From Ancistrus triradiatus (taxonomy: Eukaryota; Chordata; Actinopteri; Siluriformes; Loricariidae), in assembly GCA_025084515.1 (NCBI GenBank), contig JAJAGP010001521.1, positions 1-64,000 of the forward strand: 64,000 bases of DNA. The letters are read 5' to 3'. Position numbers and translations under genes: made by a program. Under the pieces are notes generated by a model. It was not told where the DNA came from. It did no database searches and saw nothing but the letters and a program-made list of their open reading frames with translations. This document shows, piece after piece, positions 44,554 to 55,837 of the stretch (positions are counted from its first letter, which is position 1; every line of letters starts with the position of its first letter).

Positions 44554-45650
44554 TACAACCCCAAATCCGAAAACATTGGGATGGTATTTTATTGCAGACA
44601 GATATGTCATAATTTTTTTTCTTCAGTTAATAAACATACATTCCTGCATTTAAGGCCTGCAACACATTCCAAAAAAGTTGGGACGGGGACAATTTAGGGC
44701 TAGTGTGAAATAAAAAAACTAAATGATGATGTGATTTCAAACTGAAGCAGTATCCAGGAAAGGCTGAGTCTTTGAGGAGTAAAGATGATCAGAGGATCTC
44801 CAGTTTATCAACAAATGTGTGAGAAGATGATTGAAATGCTTAAAAACAATGTTCCTCAAAGAACGACTGGAAGGGATTTATATATTTCTCCCTCTACAGG
44901 GCATAATATCATTAAACCATTTAAGGAATCTGGAGGAATTTCTAAACTGAAGAGGGGTGATCTCCGCTCCCTCAGATGGCACTGCATGAAGAACCGTCAT
45001 TCATCAATAGCTGATAGAACCACATGGACAAGAGATTCCTTTATCAAACCTTTATCATGCTCTACAATACAGAGTTACATTCACAAATGCCACTTAAAAC
45101 GTTACTGTGCTAAAAAGAAGCCTTATGTTATAACCATGTCCAGAAGGGGCGTCGGCTTCTCTGGGCTCGGAGGCATCTGGGATGGACCATCACACAGTGG
45201 GGACGGGGACTGTGATGAGAAAAGTACATTGACATTTTAGAGCAACATAAGCTGCCTTCAAGATGACATCTTTATCAGAGACGTTCATGCATTTCTCAAA
45301 AAGTTCGGACTGAAATATATTAATCCCTTCCAGTCTTTCTTTGAGGAACATTGTTTTTAAACATTTGTTGATAAACTGGAGATCCTCTGATCATCTTTAC
45401 TCCTCAGCCTTTCGTTGATACTGTTTGAAATCACATCATTATTCATTTTTACCTCATTACTAGCCCTAAATTGACACCGTCCCATTTTTCCTTGGAATGT
45501 GTTAAAGGTCTGAAATGCAGGGATGGATGTTTATTAACTAGAAAGAAAAACATGAAATATATCAGGTTCACACTGTCTGCAATGAAATAGAAGTCAGAGT
45601 AAATGTAAGAATCAGTTTGGTTGCATTTTCCATACTGTCCCACTCAGTCC
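44554..45650 (+). mobile_element. Tc1-like element with long inverted arms
   Basis: The left tip CAACCCCAAATCCG follows a TA (44554-44555). The left arm (44556 to about 44880) is repeated in inverted form on the right (about 45330-45650), including GGATCTCCAGTTTATCAACA and CAATGTTCCTCAAAGAA. The inverted arms therefore contain the outer TIR and the first codons of the transposase. The right tip is eroded and no clear TA is visible. The centre holds transposase pieces. This looks like an element rearranged by fold-back. Relatives: 9958-10003, 19640-19975 and 42187-42402. Confidence 0.85.
44785..45240 (+). pseudogene. Tc1-like transposase N-terminal fragment
   Basis: A 151-codon frame covers the DNA-binding part of a Tc1-type transposase. 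The first part, with RTTGRDLYISPSTGHNIIK, corresponds to the N-terminal helix-turn-helix. It is followed by RSLRWHCMKNRHSSIAD and TIQSYIHKCHLKRYCAKKKP, the second helix-turn-helix and linker. After KKKPYVITM the frame departs from the family (the usual basic linker is lost) and ends before the DDE domain. No catalytic residues remain. Confidence 0.85.
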
Positions 45651-46019
45651 AGTCCATCTCAGGGGTCCGTAACCATCACCTGACCTTCACTAGACCAGGG
45701 TTCAGACCCAGGTCCTGAGGAGCTGCCGATTCCAGCAGATGGATTTTAGTTCCAGGTCACAGGAGCTCACTGAATTATATCAGATTCAGATTTGTTCCTG
45801 CAGAGAAAATCTATAAAGTATGATATTTGCCATATTTTTCTGGGAGTGCCAAAACTTTGGCACAAGTCTGTTAGTTTGGGTTTGTAGTGATGAATAATTA
45901 AGAAGCCGAGAGATTGTTAATCTCACACTGCAGTGACACCGGACAGTGATATAATGAAAGGTCTTTCACAGAATCACTTGTCCTTTAAGAGATATGGACA
46001 GGTCCACAGGGGAAGCCAA
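45651..46019. other. Unique DNA; candidate conserved block at 45880-46010
   Basis: 45880-46010 has GATGAATAATTAAGAAG and GAGATTGTTAATCTCACAC and is non-repetitive. No gene recognised. Confidence 0.3.
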
Positions 46020-46023
46020 CCGG

Positions 46024-46074
46024 TGTGTGTGTGTGTGTGTGTGAGTGTGTGTGTTTGTGTGTGAGAGTGTGTGA
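46024..46074. repeat. Imperfect (GT)n microsatellite
   Basis: GT units with GA and TT interruptions. Confidence 0.9.
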
Positions 46075-46445
46075 GATATTAAGAGCACATGATGTAGCTT
46101 CTTCAGCAATTTCCGAGCGTGGCGTCGTCGTCCTCGCCCTGTTTAAAGGTTACTGCACCGGTTATAAATAATAATATCGTCTAATAAATAAAAAACTAAA
46201 GCGTGTCGCGTGCAGGGCGAGGAGTGAACAGCAGGGGGACGACAACATCGGTGACCTTACCGAGATTATAATAACTGTTTACCTCCAGCAGCTTATTATT
46301 TTAATCATGAAGTGTCCAAATATTTATGTCTAATAATAAATGACTTTGTTTAAACTGAGGTCCAGGAAAGAGTCATATTAAACTCGACATTTAATACACT
46401 GCGTCTTGCCACAAGAGGGTGTAAAAGTGCTTCCACTATAACGCT

Positions 46446-47420
46446 GCCCTATGAAAAGGCTCTCCGAGGCTGCTTTTGGGTAGTGTACCCCTTGATGAGA
46501 GGAAGGCATTTTGCCCAGTTGACAGACTTTGAGATGGGGAAGCATCACTGGACTGAGAGAAGCAGGATGGTGGTCTGGGCCATTCTGACCTAGCTGTTAG
46601 GAGGTGCTGGGAGCAGTGGTTTTATGGGGGCACACACACACACGGTGACCAGTCTCCGGACGGCCCAGACAAACCCCCAGTAGAGAGGATGGTTTGATCC
46701 ACTGACAAGCACGAGCAGCTCCTACAGTTTATTTATTCACCATCCAGACACAGGGGGCGCCTTCACTACACACCCCTGTCTTTGCCCGGAATATTTCCAG
46801 GTTCTTAGCAGAAAAATTTGTTGTCATGGCGCCCATTGCGTGTCCTGCCTTTGTTTGCAGTGGTGTCCTGAACAAGAAACCTGTTCTGCTACGGACTGGA
46901 ACTGTCTTTAGAGATGAATCCAGGTTCTGTTTGGGATCCGATGACGGTCGGGTTTGAGTATGGATGCCTCGTGGGGACGCTTCAATCCTGCCTTTGCTGT
47001 GGAGCAACACACTGTCCCAACTGCTGCTATGAAGTTCTGGGGAGCCATCGACTACAACAGTCGGTCACCCTGATACGAGGGACAGATCAGAGATATGTGC
47101 AGGACATCCAACATGTGTCTTCTCTCATTTGTCAGCAGGATAATGCCTGTCCAGGAATGTCTACAAAAAAGATTGTAACACTTCCTTGGTGCCCAGTTGG
47201 CAGATTTATCACCAATCGAGCATTTATGGGACCAGCTATGAGTGTGCAGGATCTACAGCCCGCTGTTACATCTGTTACTTCCAACCGCATCTCATCTTGT
47301 ATCCAGGCTAGAGGTGGCCTAACAGGGTAACTAGAGCCTCCTTTCATTTCAGTTGTACAGTTTAATCCAATAAACGTATCCTTTAACTCTAATGTTATGA
47401 TCACTTACAGAGATCATCAT
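46446..47420 (+). pseudogene. Tc1/mariner-like transposase pseudogene, DDE domain recognisable
   Basis: Plus-strand relative of the 23547-24751 element, lacking clear terminal repeats. The catalytic domain is spread over several frames. The first-Asp region reads RDESRFCLGSDDGRV at about 46908-46952 by frame change. Then come RFNPAFAVEQHTVPT and KFWGAIDYN, then RYVQDIQ, the second-Asp region ICQQDNACPG at about 47127-47157, and a segment matching LSPIEHLWDQL at about 47205-47240 that contains the third acidic residue. Stops and frameshifts separate these blocks. It is the best record here of this family's transposase. Confidence 0.85.
46747..46761 (+). promoter_or_regulatory. CTCF-like motif carried by a Tc1-like element
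   Basis: GACACAGGGGGCGCC is a close match to the CTCF core, at the position homologous to 24345-24360 in the sister copy. Confidence 0.4.
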
Positions 47421-48879
47421 TACATTCATACATATAAAGATTCATTTAATTCCAACAACTTCTTCTTGGTGCTGCTTCAGTTGCTGATGAATTGTGTAGG
47501 ATTCAGGCCCAGAGAAGTAGCTTAGGTCCACTCCTCCTCTTGCTACAGTCCCATTGGTGCTTTATCCGTGATGCCAGAGCTTTGTGTGCCCTCCACTTTC
47601 CCCCAGCTCACACCTCAGTGCCTGTAGCTGATACTTGTGGACCCCTGGAGTCTCTGCACTGAAGAGCTTTGAGTTCCTCAGTCTTAGTGCTGAACAGCAG
47701 CTGCAGGATTCGGCTATTTCCTTAAATAGCAGTGCTACAGAGACTGGGGGCCAAACCAAACCGCTGGAGAAAATCTCTGAGCAGGAACGTGGCATGATGG
47801 TAACTTGTAAAACGTTACAGCAATTTGTGCCTCGCTCCATGGGCTCAGACTTCATCCTGAGACAGTACGAGTACGAATCACATCAGTCTTATTACAGGAG
47901 TAAAAGGGAAAAAACAAACAAACAAAACTATAATATTAGGAGTTTACGCACAGAAAAATGTCACATATCAATATCTTAAATAAAACCAATTTTATCTTAA
48001 ATTTTATGAGACCGTGAAAAAGTTATGATGTCTTTATAAAGTTATGAAGCAAAAATGTTTCTAAAAATGTTTTAAATTTCTGCCTACTTAAAATTTGTAC
48101 AAAATCTAGGAGGGGGTTAAACCATTTTACTATAACCTTATAGCCATCTAATAATCATAAATTTAGGATTTATTTGCCTTTCTGATATGTTATAATAATA
48201 ATAATAATAATGTTGTTATTATTATATAATAAATCATAATAACTATTTAATAACATAATGTAGATATTCATTACATTTTTATTCATGCTTTTAAAATATT
48301 GAATAATATATATTAATGGGGTTTACTTCCATAATTCATCATTTTATTTTTAATAACGTTGAATAATATTATTCAGTATATTTATTTTAAATAAACAATT
48401 TAATTAGCTTTATGAATGCACAACACATTAAAATAATTAACATAATAAAAAACATTTTACTTGGTTTTTAACTTTTCTTTGATTTTTAACGATTTATATT
48501 TTTCATTTTAGAAATGTATTTGAGTTTTTTCATCATTTTGATTTTAATAATAATTACTGCAAAAATGACATGTATAAAGTAAAAACATCTTAATAAAACC
48601 AATTTTATCTTCGGGTTTATATGAGATCATTATAAAGTTCTGATGCAACCTTAGAATCAATTTTTTAACACTAAATACTCACTTTAATTTTAATTACCAT
48701 ATCTAAAAGCAGGATAAACCATTTTATTTTAACTTTAATCATCTGAAAGATTTATTTGGCTTATTTAACATATTTAAATAATATTATTTTTTTCTTTTAG
48801 TAATTAAAAGTTTATCACCAGAATACAAAAACACCCCTACTAAGTAAAAACATTTTAAATAAAACCCAGAACTTTATAT
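47421..48879. other. Unique DNA, AT-rich after 47880; weak exon-like block at 47604-47800
   Basis: 47480-47880 is of even composition. It has an acceptor-like CTCCACTTTCCCCCAG ending at 47603 and a donor-like ATG|GTAACT near 47800, with overlapping open frames on both strands that I do not recognise. 47900-48870 is AT-rich with a short (AAT)n at 48193-48210. No gene is claimed. Confidence 0.35.
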
Positions 48880-48982
48880 TTTCCCATACTCGCCTAACCA
48901 GGTCTAAGGTTGTGGAGGTGTAACCGGCAGCACAGGGTACAAAGCAGGAACCAGCCCTAAACAGGGTGCCAGTCCAACACAC

Positions 48983-49040
<58 letters not shown>

Positions 49041-49190
49041 TCAAACCTGGACACTCAGAGAGACCTAATACATGTCTGAAGAAATCAGAGCAGCCAAACA
49101 GATGGGGAGAACATGCAAACTCCACACAGACAGAGTACAAGACAGGATCTCTGGAGCTGTGAGGTGACAGACCTAACCACCCATAAACTA
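48880..49190. repeat. Dispersed fish repeat with internal (CA)n
   Basis: The left part has AGGTCTAAGGTTGTGGAGG and AACAGGGTGCCAGTCCAAC, then (CA)n, then a right part with GGGGAGAACATGCAAACTCC ACACAGA and GTGAGGTGACAG. This order is familiar from a very common fish dispersed repeat family, also glimpsed at 10935-11125 and 12120-12542. Confidence 0.7.
48976..49036. repeat. (CA)n microsatellite
   Basis: About 30 CA units with one CG interruption. Confidence 0.95.
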
Positions 49191-49239
49191 AACCTTGAAC
49201 CCGAGAGTAGGACAGAGAGAGACTGTGTGTGATTTCTGA

Positions 49240-49500
49240 CTAAAACACTTTGATAATTAAGATAATGGATCCAGCTTTATTAATAGAATTAGTAATGAAC
49301 AGAAGCTTTTTATTATTAGACTATAAATCTGATTGGATCATACAGCAGTCTATCTGCAGCTCTAATTAATGCAGTTTGATTAAAATCCTGACTCTCTGTA
49401 ATTAATCATGTGACGCTCTGTAGAGGAGACGGTAACGAGAGAGTCGAGGTTTGACCTCTGGCTCTGTTTGTGTTTATCAGATTCTGATTTAAAACCATTG
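49240..49500. other. Unique island, candidate conserved non-coding element
   Basis: Rich in homeodomain-type cores (CTCTAATTAATGCAG, CTGTAATTAATCATGTGAC) in otherwise balanced sequence between repeats. Composition-based. Confidence 0.3.
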
Positions 49501-49586
49501 AAAATAATATTTGACTCATTATACTGAAATTATTTGTATTTTATATTCAGTAAATTAAATAATTTGATCCCTGGGTCTCTTTTTAG

Positions 49587-49631
<45 letters not shown>

Positions 49632-50261
49632 ACTTATTTATTCATTCATTCATTTTTACATGATCATTTATTCTACATTTTTACATTACTGAATGTATTT
49701 ATTAATGTCTGAATTTTATTTAAGAAAATAATGTATATATTAAAAACAATTTAATTAAATAAATAAATATAATTTAAATCTTAATTTTACATTTATTTAA
49801 TTTATTTTATTGAAATATTAAAAACTTTTGTGGATACAAATTTTTCTTAAAGTTTTTACATTTTTTAATAAATCATTGGTTTACTTTTAAGATCACATTT
49901 TAATAAACTTGTTATTAAATACATAGGTTTATGTAGTTTTATTAAATTTTTTCAATGTTATTCAAATACATTTATTTGATGTATTCCAAAAATGTATTTG
50001 TTTTTAAACATTTTATTTTTAATAATGTTTATTCTAATAAATAATAAGTCGTAGTACATAATTGGTTTATTTTAAATAAATGCTCAATTAAATTTGAAAA
50101 ATAAATAAAGAGTACAGCTTACTTTTAATAACAATTGTGTTATTTATTTTATTGAAATATTCAAAAGCTTTCTGGGTACATTAATTTTATCTTTATTAAT
50201 GCTTTTATAATAATAAAGAAATAATAATTACTAAATTAAATAATTTCTTTTTCTTCTTCTT
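49501..50261. other. AT-rich DNA with (ATT)n
   Basis: Contains an uninterrupted (ATT)n at 49587-49631 and otherwise degenerate T/A-rich sequence. No gene. Confidence 0.7.
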
Positions 50262-51733
50262 TCGGCTTCTCCCTTTATCAGGGGTCACCACAGCGAGTTA
50301 AACGTTTCCACCTCACCCTGTCCTCCACTCTCACCCCAACTCCCTGCATATCTTCATTTACCACAACCAAATAACTCCTCTTTGGTCTTCCCCTTCTTCC
50401 GTCTCTTGCCTGGCCAGCTGCCATCTCCAACATTCCCCTACCAATAAAACCACTCTTCCCTGCACCTCTGCGGTGCATGTCCAAACCATCTCAGTCTTCC
50501 CTCCTCGAATTTTTGTCTCCCATTTTTTTCCAACTGTTGGCCTGTCCCTCTGATGGATCTATTTTCCTAATCCTGTCCACCCCTAGACACTAATAAATAG
50601 AACCTCAACATCTTAAGTTCTGCCACCTCCAGTCTGCTTCCTGTCTCTTTGGTCAGTGCCACTTGTCTCTAAAGCCATACAACACAAGGCTGGTCTCCAC
50701 TACTCTCTTACTAAATCTTTCCTTTTCACTTGGGCTGCGACACCTTTTGTTCACCACAGCAACTCCTGACACCTCTTCTCCACTCCACCCACTCCATTCC
50801 TGCCTGAACTCTTTTCTCACCTCCTGTTCCACCACTCCCCATTTCCTTGGATGGACAGTTTGATCCCAAGTACCTGAACTCCTGCAACCTTTGTGACCAC
50901 TGATCCCTGTAGGCCTGACTGTTTCACCTGCCTCCCTTTCATTTAACACACCACACATGTATTTCTGTTCTTACTACAGTTGACTTTTCATTCCTCTCCT
51001 TTTCCAGATTATACCTCCACCTCTTCCAAGTTCTCTTCTACGTGTTCCCTGTTTCAACTACAGATCACAATGTGAATCAATCTGCAAAAAACATCATAGT
51101 CCACGGCGATCCGGCGATCCTGTTTCTGACCTCATCTGTTAGTTTTTTTTGGCTATCATCAGTCCCAGAGCAAATAAGAAGGAGGGGACCGTCAGGGCCG
51201 ATCCTTGATGCAGTCCCCCACCTCTACCTTGAAGCTATCTGTCCACTCTTTCAGCAACAATCTCACCGCTGTCAACGCTGTTTCTCATACAATGCGTTCC
51301 TGGCACTAATACATGTTCTGCACTAATCTAACATACTTTTTCAAGCCACTCGAGACTTTCCTCAATACAACCACCGAACAGTTCCTTTTTCCTCCCTTGG
51401 GCACCCTGTCATTAGCTTTCTCTCAAATCCAAAACAAAAGATGCATGGGGTGTAGCTCTTTCTGACCATCTCTGGTACTTCTCTGCATTCAGCAGTCTCA
51501 AAGAAAAAATCCATGGTGCTCTTCCTTGGCATGAAAACCATACTGTTGTTCAACACACTGTTCATCTCCTGTCTGAGCCTAGCTTCCACAAACTCTCTCC
51601 CAAATCTTCATTGTGTGGCTCATGCAACTTTATGCCCCTGTAAGAGACTAAACAAAACTCTGTTACATCACCCTTCTGCTTAAAAATCAGTACAAAGTAA
51701 ACTTTTCCTCATTCCTCCGGCATACTCTCATTC
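50262..51733 (-). pseudogene. RTE-like LINE, reverse transcriptase portion
   Basis: Minus-strand non-LTR reverse transcriptase remnant. Its C-terminal end is clear at 50278-50484 (GRRGRPKRSYLVVVNEDM, then DRVRWKRLTRCGDP and stop), the signature end of RTE-type ORFs. Upstream in the element, 51362-51589 shows VEARLRQEMN-like sequence and FMPRKSTMD, and an HQGSAL-like block lies at about 51190-51215. The catalytic FADD-type motif near 51080-51100 is destroyed by a stop. Multiple frameshifts; inactive. The element continues to higher coordinates at 52255-53345 and 54298-54890. Confidence 0.85.
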
Positions 51734-52250
51734 ACCCCCCCCCCCCCCCCCCCCCCCCGCCCCCCCCACCCCCCACAAAAAAATGTTTTGTTTTTGGGTA
51801 AAAAATATATTTTTTTGCTAACGTTTTTTTGGTTTTTTGTTTTTTGGGCGATGTGGGGACGGGAACGCTGTTTTTTTTTTTTTTTTTTGGTTTATGTTTT
51901 TTGTTGGTTGGGGAGGTGTCCTCTTTCTCTTCCTCCTATATGCTTCTCTGCTTTTCTAACCTGTCCGGATGCTCTCTGCCGGCGGCCTTGTTTCCTCTGC
52001 GGTTGGCCGATGCGGTCTTGTCCTCCTTTTTTTTTTTTTTTTTGTTTTTTTTTTTTTTTATTTTTTTGTTTGTTTTTTTGGTTTTTTTTGATTTCTTGTT
52101 TTTTTTTTTTTGTTTTTTTTCTTTTTTATTTGTTTTTTTTGTTTTTTATTTTTTTTGTTGAGTTTGGTTTTCTGGTTTTGGTTGGTTTTTTTCGTATTAC
52201 TTTATAGAATAGGCAATGTTTTTTTTTTGTTCTTTTCCCCCCCCCCCGAA
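51734..52250. repeat. Poly(C) followed by T-homopolymer-rich low-complexity block
   Basis: A ~40-base C run (51734-51776, two interruptions) leads into about 450 bp of T runs with scattered G. It interrupts the LINE between its palm and N-terminal RT parts. Such a sequence is atypical for LINE decay and may be a locally unreliable consensus. The Phe-rich frames are compositional. Confidence 0.75.
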
Positions 52251-52254
52251 AACA

Positions 52255-53345
52255 CCACTCCCCCAGAATCTCCTAGACTTTCCCCACAAACCTCAACCGG
52301 TAAATGCCATCAGTCCCCCACTGCCCCTTCCCGTTCTTCATCCCTTTTTCCCAAAGCTCCCTTCCCTCACTTTGTCTTCGCTAATTCTTTTGCTACTCCT
52401 GTTCTGATTCACGATTTTTTAGAGCCCTGCTACAGGCCATTCTTTCCATGTCACATTTTCCACTTTCACTTCATCACTCCTCCAACATACTCCTTCTTCC
52501 ATGCCTTTCCCTTCACCCTCTCCCACACTTGTCAGTTACATTGTTCCATTTTGATAATCCTTGATCACCCTGACCTGCTTTTGCAAACATCCTTTCCCCA
52601 GCCCTCTATCTCTTCTGGTCTTGCCAGCAGATACACACTCCTTCTCTATAATCGCGTGATACCCTGACCTGCCTGGCACCCAAATTTTTTTTTCTTTTTC
52701 CCTTTCCAGCTCTAACTCTCTGTCTTGCACAGGCAGATACAGAACAAACCATGTGCGCTATAATACCGTTACCACTTCCGACACAAATCAAAATAACAAC
52801 TACAAAAAAAAACCCCACTAAACAAAAAAAAAACACCAACAAACCCATAATTCATTTAATATCTAGTCAAAAACACACTCCCAGATTCTCCTAACTTTTT
52901 TCCAAACCTCATACCGGTACAAATCATCAGGATCCCTACTTCCCTTTTCCCGTTCTTCATTCCTTTTCAAAGCTTTCCTTCCTCACTTTGTCTTCGCTAA
53001 TCTTTGATCTTTGCTACATCCTGTTCCACATTCCACCACGATTTCTTCTACGCCCTCCAGCCTTCTTCTTCACTTTTCATTTTCTACATTCATTCAACTC
53101 CTCAAAATACTCCTTCCACTCTTTCCCCTCACCCTCTCCTCAACTGTCAGTACATTTCCATTTCTAATCCGGATCAACCCTGACCTGCCTGCACATCCTT
53201 CCAGCTCTAGCTCTCTGTCCTTGTCCAGCAGATACAAACTTCCTCCTCCTTCTTACTCTAAACCTTTCATATAACTATGTCATTCGTAGGCCTTCTGCTT
53301 GGCCTTTGCTACCTCCCTCTTTGCCCTGTGCTGCATCTCCTTTTG
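52255..53345 (-). pseudogene. RTE-like LINE, region upstream of RT, partly duplicated
   Basis: Continuation of the 50262-51733 LINE. Two diverged copies of one ~380-bp segment occur at about 52258-52640 and 52868-53245, sharing CCTCACTTTGTCTTCGCTAA at an offset near 618 bp. Within the first copy the CTGACCTGC...CAGCAGATACA block is itself repeated (about 52569-52632 and 52663-52741). Coding frames are destroyed. Confidence 0.7.
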
Positions 53346-53347
53346 TA

Positions 53348-54295
53348 CAGGGTAGTCCTCGGGTTACGGACGGTCTCGATTTTACGTCGTTTCGTACGTT
53401 AGTTACGACGCATCTCCCATTACTGTATAATCTGTATTAATTGCACTTTTTTTCGACTTTAAGTGGTTTTGCGTCGTAAACACATCATAACACGTGAACT
53501 TCGTGTTTTGGGGTGTGCGCGGCCGGAAGAATACACGGGTTTACGCGGGCTTCGTTTTGTGATTAATTACTTACTGTGTTAGGATAGGTGTTAGGATAGG
53601 ATAAGTGCTTACCAGGTAATGTTACTGCGCCCTCTACGCAGTATGTACTGCTTACTGCTCCCCCTACGTGTTATACTTCTCCGAAGCGTTAACATAGATT
53701 AAACACAGCAGCCAAACTCTTTTTAAGAAGCCAGGATGATGAAACATGCTTGTTCTTTAAATGACTCAAAATCAGAGTGTGAAACTACCAAATACAAAAG
53801 ACATAGAAAAAAGGCTCAAAATACGTCTGACCGGCTAAACAAAAGAGTTGCAGCGAATAGTAGTTAACCGACTATCCAATTTTCATAAACATCTCAGAAA
53901 TCATGTAATACTTACAGTCATTGCTTTTCTGAAAACGGTAGAGATACACGACAGGGTTAGAACAGGCGAAAGTAACCGTGTAACAAAAACTCGTGCACAA
54001 TTAGCGACCATGCTTCTGTTACTAGACTGGACCGTCCATAGTGCAACAACCCCTCAACTCCGTGGGCGTCAAAATAAAAGAAGACCCGGTGTCAGACGTC
54101 ACAAACCATACAAAAACAGAAGTAAACAGTACAAAGCACAATGCAAAAAAACAGACACTTCAAGTTTTTCTAACAGCCACTCAAGAACATAACCATATGT
54201 ACGTGTGGTGTCCGACTTACACACCGAAAATCGGTTTACGACGCGCCCCTCTCTAGGGGGACGGATCTGCGGTGTGTAACCCGAGGACTTACCTG
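53348..54295. mobile_element. 948-bp TIR DNA element (Tc1/mariner/pogo-type), TA duplication
   Basis: Flanked by TA on both sides (53346-53347 and 54296-54297). Ends CAGGGTAGTCCTCGGGTTAC and, inverted, CAGGTAAGTCCTCGGGTTAC form ~22-bp TIRs. Excision would rejoin the host LINE at a GTAC. The CAGG...TCCTCGGGTTACG-type tip and TA target resemble pogo/Tigger-like elements. It contains a 114-codon basic frame (53848-54192) without a recognised transposase domain, so it is probably non-autonomous or decayed. Confidence 0.8.
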
Positions 54296-54297
54296 TA

Positions 54298-54890
54298 CTC
54301 CCTGCTTACTCTCACTTAGTCCCGTCCCTGTCCCAACTTCTTCTTTGCTGACCTCTTTCTCTGAATAACCTACTACTGCACTTTTCCTCGTTTCCACCAC
54401 CAGATTTCCTTTTTCATCCTTTGGCCTGTCCAAGAAGACACACCCAGGACCTTTCTACCTGTCAGTGTCTAATTAACTGTTGCTGCTACTACCCAGTCAG
54501 CTGGAAGCTCTTCCTATCACCCAAAGCCTTTCACAGCTCCTCTCTGAACTCCTTACAAAACATTCTTCCTTTCTCAACTTCCCCACATTGCTCCTCTGCT
54601 CTGCCCTTTGTCCTCTTCCGCTTCCTAACCACCAGAGCCAATCCTGGCAACAACCACCGTCCGATGGCTGTCTAGCTACACTCTCCCCTGCCACTAACCT
54701 TACATTCCACAAATCTTTTTAAGCCAAACCTCTTCTACATAGGATGTAGTCTACCTGTGTGCTCCTCCCTCCACTCTTATAAGTCCACCCCTATGCGTCT
54801 CCTCCTTCTTTGGGAAGGGAAATATGTGGTTAACCACAGCCATTTTCCATCCTCTTTGCAAAAAATCCACCACCCATCTGTCCTTTCTAG
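54298..54890 (-). pseudogene. RTE-like LINE, endonuclease / linker portion
   Basis: Continuation of the same LINE beyond the TIR insertion. Minus-strand pieces include VAGESVARQPSDGGCCQ (54640-54712) and EEHTGRLHPM near 54730-54770, matching the C-terminal end of the apurinic-type endonuclease and its linker to the RT in RTE-type ORFs. The 5' part is absent; the L2-like element begins right at its edge (54891). Confidence 0.75.
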
Positions 54891-55768
54891 TTCAAGGTCA
54901 AGTCAGATTATTTATATAGCGCTTTTTTTTTACAATAGGGAGCATTGTCCTCAAAGCAACTTTACAAGTTTAGATTATCTCCTAATAACTACGGACGTCC
55001 AATCCCAAAATTGACAGCAAGCTAGGGTGACAGTGGCAAGGGAAAAAAACTCCCCGAGTTAGGAAGAAAACCTTTAGGAGGACCACAGAACTCAAAAAAG
55101 GGACCCAACCTCCTTGGCCGGGGCGTAGAATGATTAATTTAAGAGCGAAACTAAAGTCATGGAGTCAAAGTTCGAATAAAACGTGAAGTTATGCACATTG
55201 ACATTAAGTGGCTCAGGTACGATGGGGACTGGAGCTGATGACGGAAGCAGCCCACTTTGACCTTGGGAGCTACAAGTGTGGAGTCCTCATATGAACATCA
55301 TGTGGGGTGGGGCTGGAAACTTGCGGAACAACAGCTCGGAGAGAAAAAAACAGGAAAATGTAATTAGTTTTATTGATTAAGAGCACAGGTGTCTATTAAC
55401 AATCACTGATGCCATGTCCAATCACTGATGCCCAGTGTAGCATGAGACCCCGGCAGCATTAGCTATATAAGCAGCCATAGCTAGAAAGAGGAGAAACTGG
55501 TAGGTACACAGCCAAGGAGGGATCACATGAAGACATTGGCAACCCCATGGGAGCGGCAGAAGACAGCAACCCCACGTCTCTTGATCACCATAAGACTCTT
55601 TGACTATGAACCCCCCCAGCTCTGCCTTATTCCAAGGCAAGGATGCATGAGTCAAGATCATGAGGACCGAAGCCTAGTTTCAGCCAGACAGCCCACTTCG
55701 ACACTCCCGGCTAACGGACAAGGCAGGGGCCAGGGCCAGGACATGGACTCCAGGGACTCCGGCCCCAG

Positions 55769-55801
<33 letters not shown>
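55769..55801. repeat. Poly(A) tract
   Basis: About 33 A in the LINE 3' untranslated part. Unusual at an internal position. Confidence 0.9.
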
Positions 55802-55803
<2 letters not shown>

Positions 55804-55837
55804 CAAAGCCATGCATCCTGGTCTAAATCTAGTCAAA

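Noticed and set aside
51788..52667. Phe-rich frames resembling membrane proteins
   Set aside because: They cover T homopolymers and then LINE antisense sequence. Hydrophobicity is due to TTT codons.
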